Part shown: piece after piece, positions 1 to 7,401 of the stretch
Numbering within the stretch: position 1 is the first letter of the stretch
How the letters are laid out: the number at the start of each line of letters is the position of its first letter
NCBI GenBank assembly: GCA_023227825.1
Contig: JALOCJ010000014.1
Coordinates: 1-24,819, forward strand
Direction of reading: 5' to 3'
DNA: 24,819 nt
Source of the DNA: Candidatus Cloacimonas sp.
GTDB lineage: Bacteria > Cloacimonadota > Cloacimonadia > Cloacimonadales > Cloacimonadaceae
Program-made: the position numbers and the translations under genes
Notes under the pieces: generated by a model
What the model saw: only the letters and a program-made list of their open reading frames with translations
Database searches by the model: none
Told to the model about the DNA's origin: nothing

Positions 1-101
1 TCATAACGGTTGCATTCCTTCTACCTGTCTCAATAACTCCCATTTATATATTTTTTTATTTTTTCTTTTACCCGTTTTTGCTTAGTGACATTTATAATCT
101 T

Positions 102-130
102 TAGTAGGGGGGTATTTATACCCTTTACTA
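102..130. promoter_or_regulatory. Inverted repeat, candidate operator of the fur-feoB-feoA operon
   Basis: The left arm TAGTAGGGGGGTA and the right arm TACCCTTTACTA surround a four-base TTTA centre and pair almost completely, with one base unpaired and one mismatch. The core GGGTA/TACCC is perfect. A TATAAT hexamer at 93-98 lies just upstream, so a start site near 105 would fall inside the palindrome, a typical repressor position. No good -35 box goes with that hexamer. Autoregulation by the Fur-family protein encoded downstream is an inference; the sequence does not resemble the classical AT-rich Fur box. Confidence 0.4.
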
Positions 131-154
131 GCCAAAATTTTTCCAAAATGTTGC

Positions 155-181
155 TTGACAGAAAACCCGGTTATGTAATGT
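155..181 (+). promoter_or_regulatory. Candidate sigma-70-like promoter for the fur-feo operon
   Basis: A consensus TTGACA at 155-160 is followed after 15 bp by TAATGT at 176-181. Transcription would begin near 188, ahead of the AGAGGAG ribosome-binding site at about 203-209. The spacer is shorter than the usual 17 bp and the -10 box is weak, so this is a candidate only. It competes with the TATAAT at 93-98. Confidence 0.35.
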
Positions 182-215
182 TGTGAATGATTTTCAATAC
201 AAAGAGGAGAAAACG

Positions 216-674
216 ATGGAAGAATATGCAGTTATCTTTAATCAATACCTTAATCATAAAGGGCTCAAATTAACTAAACCCAGGCGTTGTATACTGGATA
301 CCGTATTCAGTATGCACACCCATTTTAATGCGGAAGAGCTGTATGATAAAATCAGGGGAAAGACCAGTTCTATATCTCTGGCAACTGTTTATCGGACTAT
401 TCCTCTCTTATTGGATGCAGGTCTTGTGCAACGAGCTTTACGCAGTGAAGGCAGAGAGCGTTATGAACATATTTTTGGTCATCCGAAACATATTCATTGG
501 TTATGCAGAAATTGCGGGGATTTAATGGAGACGGATTTAAACACTCTATATCCTATTTTGGAAAAACAGGCGCAGGACTTGAAATTCAAGCCCGAGAGTA
601 TAGAATTGAATGTGAAGGGTCTATGCTGGAAATGTATTCCAATTGAGAATGAGAAGCAATCTGATGAGAAATAG
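216..674 (+). CDS. fur: Fur-family metal-responsive transcriptional regulator
   Basis: This 152-residue protein has the Fur layout. An N-terminal winged helix carries the recognition stretch SLATVYRTIPLLLDAGL (about 54-70). A C-terminal dimerisation and metal-binding domain has His89, His92 and His94 followed by Cys97-x-x-Cys100, and a second pair Cys137-x-x-Cys140, which match the family's sensory histidines and structural zinc site. The ATG at 216 is chosen because AGAGGAG lies 6-7 bases upstream; an in-frame GTG at 183 has no such site and would sit inside or before the predicted start of transcription. The gene overlaps feoB, so iron sensing (Fur proper) is the likeliest specificity, but Zur, Mur or PerR specificity cannot be excluded from sequence alone. 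It probably represses the operon when metal is plentiful. Confidence 0.9.
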   Translation: MEEYAVIFNQYLNHKGLKLTKPRRCILDTVFSMHTHFNAEELYDKIRGKTSSISLATVYRTIPLLLDAGLVQRALRSEGRERYEHIFGHPKHIHWLCRNCGDLMETDLNTLYPILEKQAQDLKFKPESIELNVKGLCWKCIPIENEKQSDEK

Positions 675-2844
675 GCCTGTAATTGCCCTGGCAGGAAATC
701 CCAATGTAGGTAAGACCTGCCTTTTTAATGCTTTAACTGGTGCACATCAATCAGTTGGTAATTGGCCTGGAGTTACAGTTGAACACAAATCGGGGATATG
801 CAATTATAAAGGTAAAAGCTACGAAGTAGTTGATCTTCCGGGTATTTATTCTCTGGCAGGGGGCAGTCCTGATGAATTAGTAGCCCGTAATTACATTTTA
901 ACCGAAAAGCCCGATATTATAATAAACCTGGTAGATGCTTCCAATCTGGAACGCAATCTGTATTTAACTGTGCAATTGATGGAATTGGGCGCTCCTCTTA
1001 TGATGTGTCTTTCTATGATAGATATAGCGGAGCATAATGGAATTTATATTGATACCGAGCATTTAAGTTCCCATCTTGGTTTTGCCGTTTTTCCTCTGGT
1101 TTTGAATAAGCGGATAGATGTTTCTCCTATTCTTAAAAAGGTGGAAGAGTATCTAATTCAGCCACCGGTTCCGGCAACGATTCATTATGATGAAGTAGTG
1201 GAAAAGCACTTACAAAATATCTGGCAGATTGTTTTGAAATCGGGTTTAGGAGAGCCGGAAAGCAAAGTTCCTACGCGTCAATTTTCCGCATCAGCTTCAA
1301 CTGCTTATGCTATTTTGATTAAAAGTCGCTGGCAGGCGTTGAAATTGATTGAAGGTGATGCAGAATTAACTTCCCGTTTATCGGATGAAGATAGAGCAAT
1401 TGTAGAAAAGGAGATAGCAGCCATAGCAAAACATAGAGGTCAGGAACCTGCTTTTGTAATTGCTGATGATCGTTATGGTTATATTCGCGGTTTAATTAAA
1501 GATGTAGTGAAGCGCAAGCGGAAAAACCAATTAACTTTTTCCGATATGGTAGATAAAGTTGTGCTGAACAGTGTTGTTGGCTTGCCTGTCTTTTTTATTG
1601 TGATGTATTTGGTTTTCCTCGTTGCAGTTAAACTCAGCCAGCCCTGTATTGACTTTATAGATTTTGCTCTCAGCTGGCTGTTTATAGAGCAGGTGGGTAA
1701 TTTATTAAGTTCACTGTCCTTTCCGCAGTGGCTAAATTATTTCTTCAGTGAGGCAATTGGAGGAGGAATTGTAACCATTGGCAGTTTTATTCCTCCTATC
1801 TTTTTCATATACATAAGTTTATCTATTCTGGAGGATTCCGGTTATATGGCAAGAGCTGCTTTTATAGCGGATAAATTTATGCGGAAAATAGGGCTGCCGG
1901 GAAAGGCATTTATTCCTTTATTAGTTGGTTTTGGCTGCACTGTTCCGGCAATAATGGCAACGCGGACTTTGGATAAACCTCGGGACAGGGTTTTTGCCTC
2001 CATTTTAACTCCTTTTATATCTTGTGGAGCAAAACTTCCGGTGTATACTTTTTTAGTAATGATATTTTTCCCGCAGCGGGCAGATTTGGTTATTTTTGGG
2101 CTTTATCTTTTTGGCATAATTATGGGTGTTTTAACTGGTTTGCTCTTAAAAAAGACAATTTTCCTAAGTTCGCCGGGGGATTTTGTAATGGAACTTCCTG
2201 CCTATCATCTTCCTACGCTGAATGGCATTTTTATGCACACCTGGCAGCGGTTGAAAAGTTTTCTGTTGAGAGCTGGAAAAACCATTTTACTAGTGATTGT
2301 GTTAATAAATATCCTGCAAAGCATCCAGATACCGATAGGTAGAGAAAAGGAAAAAGCATCAATCCTGGAATTGGGGGGTAAGGTTATTACACCTGTTTTA
2401 CAGCCAATGGGAATTAGAAATGATAACTGGCAGGCATCTGTAGCTTTAATCAGCGGACTTTTTGCCAAAGAAGCAATTGTGGGAACTTTGCAGGGTCTCT
2501 ATCAAAATTCAGAAGGAGAAGAAACAGGCAAGAACCTGGAAGAAAATATAAAAACCAGCTTTAGCAGCAATGCCTCTATTTTGGCTTATCTGGTTTTTAT
2601 TGTGCTATATTCTCCTTGTGCGGCAGCTCTTACAATCCTTTTTAAGGAACACGGTTTTAAGTGGATGATTTTTGCTTTTGTCTATTTAACCTTGCTTGCC
2701 TGGATGGTGGCTACTCTGGTCTATCAAATTCTGGCTTTTGATGTTCTGTCTATTTTCTGGTTTGTGGTTATAGGAACTATTTTTACTTTCATTTATATTA
2801 CTTTACATAAAATAGGGAGAAAATATGCTTTCCAGGAGGAATAG
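664..2844 (+). CDS. feoB: Ferrous iron transporter FeoB
   Basis: FeoB is the inner-membrane ferrous iron permease with a cytosolic GTPase-like domain. The 726-residue protein starts with the G1 loop GNPNVGKT (11-18), has the G2 threonine in GNWPGVTVE (32-40) and the G3 motif DLPG (57-60). The G4 position reads SMID (117-120), where the family has NxxD, so the base-contacting Asn is replaced by Ser. A helical linker follows, then many membrane segments with the two Gate regions, marked by GFGCTVPAIMATRTLDKPRD plus PFISCGAKLPVY and by SGLFAKEAIVGTL. The C terminus has SPCAAALTILF, typical of the family. The ATG at 664 is preferred because GAGAAG lies 7 bases upstream; ATG 649 and TTG 643 are alternatives. 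It overlaps fur by 11 bp and feoA by 20 bp, implying translational coupling. Confidence 0.95.
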   Translation: MRNRPVIALAGNPNVGKTCLFNALTGAHQSVGNWPGVTVEHKSGICNYKGKSYEVVDLPGIYSLAGGSPDELVARNYILTEKPDIIINLVDASNLERNLYLTVQLMELGAPLMMCLSMIDIAEHNGIYIDTEHLSSHLGFAVFPLVLNKRIDVSPILKKVEEYLIQPPVPATIHYDEVVEKHLQNIWQIVLKSGLGEPESKVPTRQFSASASTAYAILIKSRWQALKLIEGDAELTSRLSDEDRAIVEKEIAAIAKHRGQEPAFVIADDRYGYIRGLIKDVVKRKRKNQLTFSDMVDKVVLNSVVGLPVFFIVMYLVFLVAVKLSQPCIDFIDFALSWLFIEQVGNLLSSLSFPQWLNYFFSEAIGGGIVTIGSFIPPIFFIYISLSILEDSGYMARAAFIADKFMRKIGLPGKAFIPLLVGFGCTVPAIMATRTLDKPRDRVFASILTPFISCGAKLPVYTFLVMIFFPQRADLVIFGLYLFGIIMGVLTGLLLKKTIFLSSPGDFVMELPAYHLPTLNGIFMHTWQRLKSFLLRAGKTILLVIVLINILQSIQIPIGREKEKASILELGGKVITPVLQPMGIRNDNWQASVALISGLFAKEAIVGTLQGLYQNSEGEETGKNLEENIKTSFSSNASILAYLVFIVLYSPCAAALTILFKEHGFKWMIFAFVYLTLLAWMVATLVYQILAFDVLSIFWFVVIGTIFTFIYITLHKIGRKYAFQEE

Positions 2845-3124
2845 AGTAAGAATTCGGGGTTGGGGCAGAAAATTTTCCGGCAGAAAAAGACACGGTGTAT
2901 GTAAGGCAGGTCAATGTATTCCTCTGGATCAACTGCCTGAAGGCAATAGTGCAATCGTCATTCATAATAATAATTTGAAAATAATAGAAAGGGGCTTATA
3001 TCTAGGAGTTCTAATTACAATGTTCCGAAACGATTTTGAAAACAATGTAGTTGTTGCTGTTGGCGATGCAAGATATGTTATAGATAGAAGAATTGCTGGA
3101 ACGATAAAAGTGAAGGTTGTTTGA
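2825..3124 (+). CDS. feoA: FeoA-like SH3-fold protein
   Basis: This 99-residue protein carries a FeoA-type domain from about residue 33: the opening PLDQLPEGNSAIVI, then a central segment with ERGLYLGV, and a closing strand with VVVAVGDARYVIDRRIAGTIKVKV. FeoA proteins are small SH3-like cytosolic partners of FeoB that support iron uptake. The first 30 residues are an Arg/Lys-rich extension not usual in the roughly 75-residue family. The start overlaps the end of feoB by 20 bp and has GGGAGA a few bases upstream. The order feoB then feoA is the reverse of the common feoA-feoB order. The match is by pattern and context, so the assignment is good but not certain. Confidence 0.8.
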   Translation: MLSRRNRVRIRGWGRKFSGRKRHGVCKAGQCIPLDQLPEGNSAIVIHNNNLKIIERGLYLGVLITMFRNDFENNVVVAVGDARYVIDRRIAGTIKVKVV

Positions 3125-3180
3125 GAGGTCAAGGGGTCGAGAGGTCGAGAGGTCGAGAGAGCGAGAAGTCGAGAGGTCGG
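3125..3180. repeat. Tandem repeat of an 8-bp unit (GAGGTCGA)
   Basis: Seven consecutive 8-bp units, consensus GAGGTCGA with one to three changes in the outer copies, follow directly after the feoA stop codon. They lie between the convergent feoA and rng genes. No coding or RNA feature is apparent. The array has the look of slippage-generated simple sequence. Confidence 0.85.
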
Positions 3181-3331
3181 GTGAGGACTCGTAAAGGGGA
3201 AATGATAGAATACAGATAACGGGATTTATTTGTTTAGGAATTGGAATGTTAAAAAAAATCCTTTTAAATCTGTTTAATCCTCTAAATCCGGGTTGCTAAT
3301 TATGGTTTTTTTTTGAGCTCTGCTTAAATTA
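3181..3331. other. Convergent intergenic remainder between feoA and rng
   Basis: This stretch holds no gene. It begins with GTGAGGACTC followed by GTAA (3181-3194), which resembles one arm of the hairpin repeat found at 12246-12316 and 16983-17053. The rest is AT-rich. No convincing stem with a T-run was found to end either gene. Confidence 0.5.
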
Positions 3332-4846
3332 TTAAAACTTGGATGTTATATCTTCCAGTCCCGGAAGCAGATATACCTTAAATTGATCTATCCGGATGGA
3401 AGGATCGGAAGTGAATTCTATCTGTTCTTTATAGGCAGTGAAATCCTCGTTATGCTGATTGATATGATTTAATAAATCGGGATTAACTGTAATGCGTAAG
3501 TTCTTATCTTTAATGAAATAATCGCTGCGATTCAGCCAACGGTAAATACGCATAATAACTGTATCCTTACTTAAAATGCGGCCGCTTCCATTACAAAAAG
3601 GACAGGGATCAGAAAAATTGGAGATTAAAGTGTTGCGCATTCTTTTCCGGGTAACTTCTACAAGTCCAAGCTCCGTAAAAGAATAGACCTTATTTTTGGC
3701 ACGGTCTCGGCGTAAACCTTTTTTCAGCATTTCCAGCACTTCAGTTTTATATTTTTCCTCTACCATATCAATAAAATCAATAATAATTACACCGGAAAGG
3801 TCCCGCAAACGAATTTGACGGGAAATTTCCGCAGCTGCTTCCAGATTGTTTTTGCGCACTGTTTCCTCGTAATTAGTTTTACCTGTGAAGCTTCCGGTAT
3901 TAATGTCTATAGCAACAAGTGCTTCTGTCTGTTCAATTTTAATATTTCCTCCGCTGGGAAGATAAATTCGGCTGTGCAGAACGGTCTCAATTTTCTTTTC
4001 AATTGCCCAGGCATCAAAAATAGGAGAGTCCTCTCTGTAAATTTCTATATTATCAATCAGTTCCGGTGATATATCTGCCAATTTGGAAATAATGCGTTTA
4101 GCAAAATTCTTGTCATCAATAACCAGGCGGTCTACATTTTCACCAAAGAGATCGCGAATCAGATAATTTTCCAGAGCGTTTTCCTCAAACACGCAAACAG
4201 GTGCTTTAGCATATTTAATTTGTTTTTCAATCAAATGCCAGGTCTTTAGCAGGGCTTTATACTCCGTGTTAAAATCTTCCTCTTCACAGCCCTCTGCTTC
4301 AGTTCTAACAATTAACCCGTAACCCGGGTCTTTAATTCCGGAAAGAATATTACGAATGCGACTGCGTTCTGCCTGAGAATAAATTTTACGCGAAATAGCA
4401 ATTTTATCTTTATTGGGAAAAAGCACAAGGTATTTTCCCGGAATAGAAATCTGACCTGTTAAGCGTGCACCTTTGGAACCAATGGGTCCTTTATGAACTT
4501 GAACAACAATTTCCTGACCCGGTTTCAAGAGTTTATCTATTTGTGAGGAGTCCTCAGGATTAACTTTCGTTCGGGGTAAAGCGTTTTCATAAATATCCAG
4601 GAAGTCCATAACGATGTCACTGTAATGTAAAAAAGCGGTTCTTTCCAGTCCGATTTCAATAAAAGCAGCACCCATTCCGGGTAAAACATCCTTTACAATA
4701 CCTTTATAAATATTGCCAACTATGTTTTGTTGTTCTCTGCGCTCCACAAAGAGCTCTACTAAACGGTTATCTTCCAAAACCGCTACCCGCTTTTCCAGGG
4801 GATGGACATTTACGATTATTTCTGTATTATAGGAGTCCTTTTTCAT
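3332..4846 (-). CDS. rng: Ribonuclease G (RNase E/G family)
   Basis: The 504-residue protein has an N-terminal S1-type RNA-binding region (about 38-130, including NIVGNIYKGIVKDVLPGMGA) and the RNase E/G catalytic core. The two metal-binding aspartates are Asp314 in VAIDINTGS and Asp357 in IIIDFIDM, 43 residues apart as in E. coli RNase E. The zinc-link CPFC (415-418) lies 101 residues after the first Asp, again the E. coli spacing. The length and lack of a long C-terminal scaffold fit RNase G rather than RNase E. RNase G is a 5'-end-sensing endonuclease for rRNA maturation and mRNA decay. The ribosome-binding site before the ATG at 4846 is weak. The gene lies downstream of sppA, separated by the palindromic repeat cluster, so it may be co-transcribed through it. 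Confidence 0.93.
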   Translation of the reverse strand: MKKDSYNTEIIVNVHPLEKRVAVLEDNRLVELFVERREQQNIVGNIYKGIVKDVLPGMGAAFIEIGLERTAFLHYSDIVMDFLDIYENALPRTKVNPEDSSQIDKLLKPGQEIVVQVHKGPIGSKGARLTGQISIPGKYLVLFPNKDKIAISRKIYSQAERSRIRNILSGIKDPGYGLIVRTEAEGCEEEDFNTEYKALLKTWHLIEKQIKYAKAPVCVFEENALENYLIRDLFGENVDRLVIDDKNFAKRIISKLADISPELIDNIEIYREDSPIFDAWAIEKKIETVLHSRIYLPSGGNIKIEQTEALVAIDINTGSFTGKTNYEETVRKNNLEAAAEISRQIRLRDLSGVIIIDFIDMVEEKYKTEVLEMLKKGLRRDRAKNKVYSFTELGLVEVTRKRMRNTLISNFSDPCPFCNGSGRILSKDTVIMRIYRWLNRSDYFIKDKNLRITVNPDLLNHINQHNEDFTAYKEQIEFTSDPSIRIDQFKVYLLPGLEDITSKF

Positions 4847-4881
4847 TTTAGTCCAATTTATATCTTTAGGTGGTTAAGTTT

Positions 4882-5131
4882 GGTTGACGGGGACGTCAAC
4901 CTTCCGGAAAAACGACGTCCTCGTCGTTTTATGGTTGACAAGGATGTCAACCTTCCGTCTGGGGTTGACGGGGACGTCAACCATCCGGTGTTTTTGGTTG
5001 ACGGGGACATCAACCATCCGGTGTTTTTGGTTGATGGGGACATCAACCTTCCGGAAAAACGAAGTCCTCGTCGTTTATTATGGTTGACGGGGACATCAAC
5101 CTTCCGTTTGGTGTTGATAAGGATATCAACA
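4882..5131. repeat. Cluster of seven palindromic repeats (REP-like)
   Basis: Seven copies of a 20-bp interrupted palindrome, consensus GGTTGACGGGGACGTCAACC, start at 4882, 4933, 4963, 4996, 5029, 5082 and 5112. Spacers of 31 and 10 bp separate copies 1-3, and 33 and 10 bp separate copies 5-7, with closely related spacer sequence, so a block of about 100 bp has been duplicated around copy 4. The two long spacers are hairpins themselves (AAACGACG and CGTCGTTT around TCCT; one mismatch in the second). The cluster starts 18 bp after the sppA stop codon on the minus strand and ends 35 bp before rng. It probably forms a run of RNA stem-loops between the two genes, which could affect mRNA stability or termination; that role is inference. 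Confidence 0.9.
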
Positions 5132-5149
5132 ATCCGGATTGTTTTCATA

Positions 5150-6868
5150 TTACTCTAGGTTATAGGGCATTAAAAACAGCCATTCACCCGTTGCAGGTAT
5201 CTGTTTCAAATATTTTTCCAGTTGCGTTGCAGGGTTATTATTATTTTGTAATTGTTCTTTCAAATTTAGGAGGTCTGATTCCCTTAGTGCTTTCCAATAA
5301 CTTTCTTTTTCAGGGAAATTCACTGAATAGTATTTAGATACTTTAGCCAGACCGGCTGCTTTGGCAATTGCCTTATCCAAAGTTCCGATTTCATCAATAA
5401 GGTTGTTTGTTAGAGCATCTTCAGCGCTGAAAATGCGGCCTTCAGCAACTGCTTCAATAGTTTCGGGAGATATTTTGCGAGCTGTCATCACTCTTTGTTT
5501 AAATTCATTGTAGGTAGCTGTGGAACTGCGTTTCAGGGATTCTATTAGAGCTGGATCATATTGTTCCAAAGGACTTAAGGCACCGGCAAATTTGCCATAC
5601 TTCAAGGTTTGTGAACGCACTCCAATTTTTTTACCCAGTCCTGACATTTCTGGAATTAAACCAATTACTCCAATGGAGCCGGTTAAAGTTCCCGGGTCTG
5701 CAATTATATAATCCCCGGCACAGGAAATATAATAGCCACCAGAGGCAGCTGTTCCTCCCATAGAGACCACCAGAGGATAATCCCTTTTCAGTTTAAGTAA
5801 TTGCTGATAAATAAGTTCGGATTCCAAAGCGGAACCACCGGGACTGTTGATTCTTAAGACAACTGCTTTAATATCTTTATGCTTTTGAATCTGTTTAATA
5901 ATCTTCTTCACTTTTGCTTCACTGATAACACTTTGATTGCTAAAATCAAAACCGGAAACAGGAGCAATATTTCCATTCAAATAAACAACAGCTATTTTAT
6001 CACCTATATTCTTTTGCCTGGCGGGCACATAGTTGGCTACATTTACGAAATTATCTTCATTCAAACCCAAACTTTTCAGCATTTCCTCACGACTCATAGC
6101 GTAATCAATCAATTTCAGCTCTTTTGCCTTTTCAGCACTTAAAAAGAAATCGTCTCTCTGTTCAAAAATGTTCTTTACCTGGGAGATTTCCAACTTTCTG
6201 TTTTGAGCAACAATAGCCAGTAAATGGTTATAAATATCATACAGAGCAGCATCTATGTTTTCTTTGGTGCCTTTACTGAGTTCTGTTTGAGAAAAGGGCT
6301 CTCCTGCACCTTTATAAGCACCCGATTGTAAAATATGCATTTTGATCCCCAATTTATCCAGCATTTCTTTGTAGAAAAGCATATTAGCAGAAACACCCTG
6401 TAAAACTAATCCCGCTGATGCAGAGGGCTCCATATAAATTTTTTCCGCACTTGAGGCAAGTAAATAGTCCCCCTGCATAAAATTATTTCCATAAGCAATA
6501 ACGGGTTTTCCACTCTTTTTGAAAGATCCGATGGCTAAAGCCATTTCTTCCAAAGCAGGATAATTGGTTATAATCATTTGGGGTTCAATAAGCATCCCTT
6601 TAATGCGATCATCATTGACAGCAGCTAAAATCTTATCTTTTATTTCCTGAACGCCGGGGGAAGTAACTCTTACAAAGGGTAATTCTTCCAGCTCTTTATA
6701 ATCCGGAATCATAGCATTCGGATTTAAATATAACCAGGCATTGGAAGGAATTTTTGCTGCCCGAGGTCCATAAGAACCGAGAGTGAAAATAAAACCAAGG
6801 ATAAAGGTAATAATGAAGGCAATAACAAAGATTAAACACCCCCACACAACGGTCTTGTTTGATTTCAT
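5150..6868 (-). CDS. sppA: Signal peptide peptidase SppA, long (67K) type
   Basis: This 572-residue protein has one N-terminal membrane anchor (about 7-30, VVWGCLIFVIAFIITFILGF) and two tandem ClpP-fold S49 domains, as in the E. coli-type enzyme. The catalytic Lys186 lies in SGAYKGAGEPF in the first domain and the nucleophile Ser376 in GGTAASGGYYIS in the second, with the conserved LRINSPGGSALES just before. The family degrades cleaved signal peptides at the outer face of the inner membrane by a Ser-Lys dyad. The ATG at 6868 has AAAGGAG ten bases upstream. A good promoter lies at 6962-6990 with a perfect palindrome just downstream, so the gene may be regulated. All expected catalytic features are present. 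Confidence 0.95.
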   Translation of the reverse strand: MKSNKTVVWGCLIFVIAFIITFILGFIFTLGSYGPRAAKIPSNAWLYLNPNAMIPDYKELEELPFVRVTSPGVQEIKDKILAAVNDDRIKGMLIEPQMIITNYPALEEMALAIGSFKKSGKPVIAYGNNFMQGDYLLASSAEKIYMEPSASAGLVLQGVSANMLFYKEMLDKLGIKMHILQSGAYKGAGEPFSQTELSKGTKENIDAALYDIYNHLLAIVAQNRKLEISQVKNIFEQRDDFFLSAEKAKELKLIDYAMSREEMLKSLGLNEDNFVNVANYVPARQKNIGDKIAVVYLNGNIAPVSGFDFSNQSVISEAKVKKIIKQIQKHKDIKAVVLRINSPGGSALESELIYQQLLKLKRDYPLVVSMGGTAASGGYYISCAGDYIIADPGTLTGSIGVIGLIPEMSGLGKKIGVRSQTLKYGKFAGALSPLEQYDPALIESLKRSSTATYNEFKQRVMTARKISPETIEAVAEGRIFSAEDALTNNLIDEIGTLDKAIAKAAGLAKVSKYYSVNFPEKESYWKALRESDLLNLKEQLQNNNNPATQLEKYLKQIPATGEWLFLMPYNLE

Positions 6869-6936
6869 AATAGTTAAACTCCTTTATTGGTATACCGAAT
6901 TGCACTTCGGCAAAACCTTTCAAAACTTCTATAAAT

Positions 6937-6950
6937 TCTGCTTAAGCAGA
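6937..6950. promoter_or_regulatory. Perfect 14-bp palindrome, candidate operator of sppA
   Basis: TCTGCTTAAGCAGA is a perfect palindrome. It sits about 11-25 bp downstream of the -10 box of the sppA promoter on the minus strand, so it would overlap the first transcribed bases, where a dimeric repressor would act. A smaller hairpin, CCGAA/TTCGG around 6897-6912, lies in the predicted leader. The binding protein is unknown. Confidence 0.4.
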
Positions 6951-6961
6951 TTCCTTATGAT

Positions 6962-6990
6962 AATATATATAAATAAACCAGCTTTGCCAA
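6962..6990 (-). promoter_or_regulatory. Sigma-70-like promoter of sppA
   Basis: On the minus strand TTGGCA (6990-6985) and TATATT (6967-6962) are separated by exactly 17 bp. Transcription would start near 6955, giving a leader of about 85 bases before the sppA start codon. The tRNA-Ser gene ends about 90 bp upstream. Confidence 0.55.
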
Positions 6991-7079
6991 ATCAAAATTT
7001 GATAAACCGGATAAGAAAATCAAAAATGAATGGTTGTATCTAACTTCTCCTTTAGAAAAGCAACTACAGCTAAAAATAA

Positions 7080-7170
7080 TGGCGGAGATGTAGGGATTCG
7101 AACCCTAGAAACGCTCACACGTTTACACGATTTCCAATCGTGCTCCTTCAGCCAACTCGGACACATCTCC
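7080..7170 (-). tRNA. tRNA-Ser (anticodon GGA)
   Basis: Read on the minus strand, the acceptor strands GGAGATG and CATCTCC pair fully. The anticodon stem CACGA/TCGTG holds the loop TTGGAAA with anticodon GGA. A long variable arm (AAACG and CGTTT around TGTGAG) marks a class II serine tRNA. The T arm TAGGG/CCCTA holds TTCGAAT. The discriminator G is followed by an encoded CCA (7080-7082). It reads UCC and UCU codons. It stands between purH and sppA on the same strand. Confidence 0.97.
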
Positions 7171-7313
7171 TTCCTTATTTTAGACAAACTTTTTTCCCTG
7201 CCTCTTTCTGTCAAACAGAATTAGCAACCATACAAAGGATTTCTGAATTCTTACTTAAGCAAATGCTATTAGGCATAATTTTTTTTTAAGGTCGCTAACC
7301 GCGTTGATAATTG

Positions 7314-7351
7314 GAGTTGCGTCTCAAATGTTGGTGTAAAATCCAGCTCAT
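7314..7351 (-). repeat. 38-bp dispersed repeat, copy 1
   Basis: On the minus strand this stretch, 50 bp after the purH stop codon, matches 24597-24634 at 33 of 38 positions, while the flanks do not match. In one frame both copies read ELxFTPTFxTQL, with two of the four codon changes silent and one conservative (Asp/Glu). Neither copy has a credible start. It could be the tail of a degraded gene or of a mobile element, or a short DNA element; I do not recognise it. The rest of the 7171-7401 gap shows nothing else. Confidence 0.6.
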
Positions 7352-7401
7352 AACTATGTATATTTTCGTAATCCCTTTTATTATCCTCCCTTCAATATTT
7401 T

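Noticed and set aside
1..4. Start of a divergent minus-strand gene (CAT at 2-4 with GAAGGA upstream)
   Set aside because: Only the start codon would be inside the window, so nothing can be tested; the spacing to the possible ribosome-binding site is long.
183..215. Upstream GTG start for the Fur-family gene
   Set aside because: No ribosome-binding site precedes it, while AGAGGAG is correctly placed for the ATG at 216.
3181..3194. Full copy of the 71-bp hairpin element after feoA
   Set aside because: Only one arm-like stretch (GTGAGGACTC) is recognisable; no facing arm was found at the expected distance.
4882..5131. CRISPR array
   Set aside because: The repeat is a short palindrome, the spacing is uneven (30 to 53 bp) and the spacers repeat one another, whereas CRISPR spacers are unique. 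No cas genes are present.
4802..5158. Open frames of about 100 codons on both strands across the palindrome cluster
   Set aside because: They arise because most spacings between the palindromes are multiples of three. The peptides are just the translated repeat (VDGDVNLP-like), and the frames have no ribosome-binding site.
7020..7224. Small proteins on either strand over the tRNA-Ser
   Set aside because: They are shadow frames of the tRNA; peptides of the GGDVGIRTLE type are a well-known false call over serine tRNA genes.
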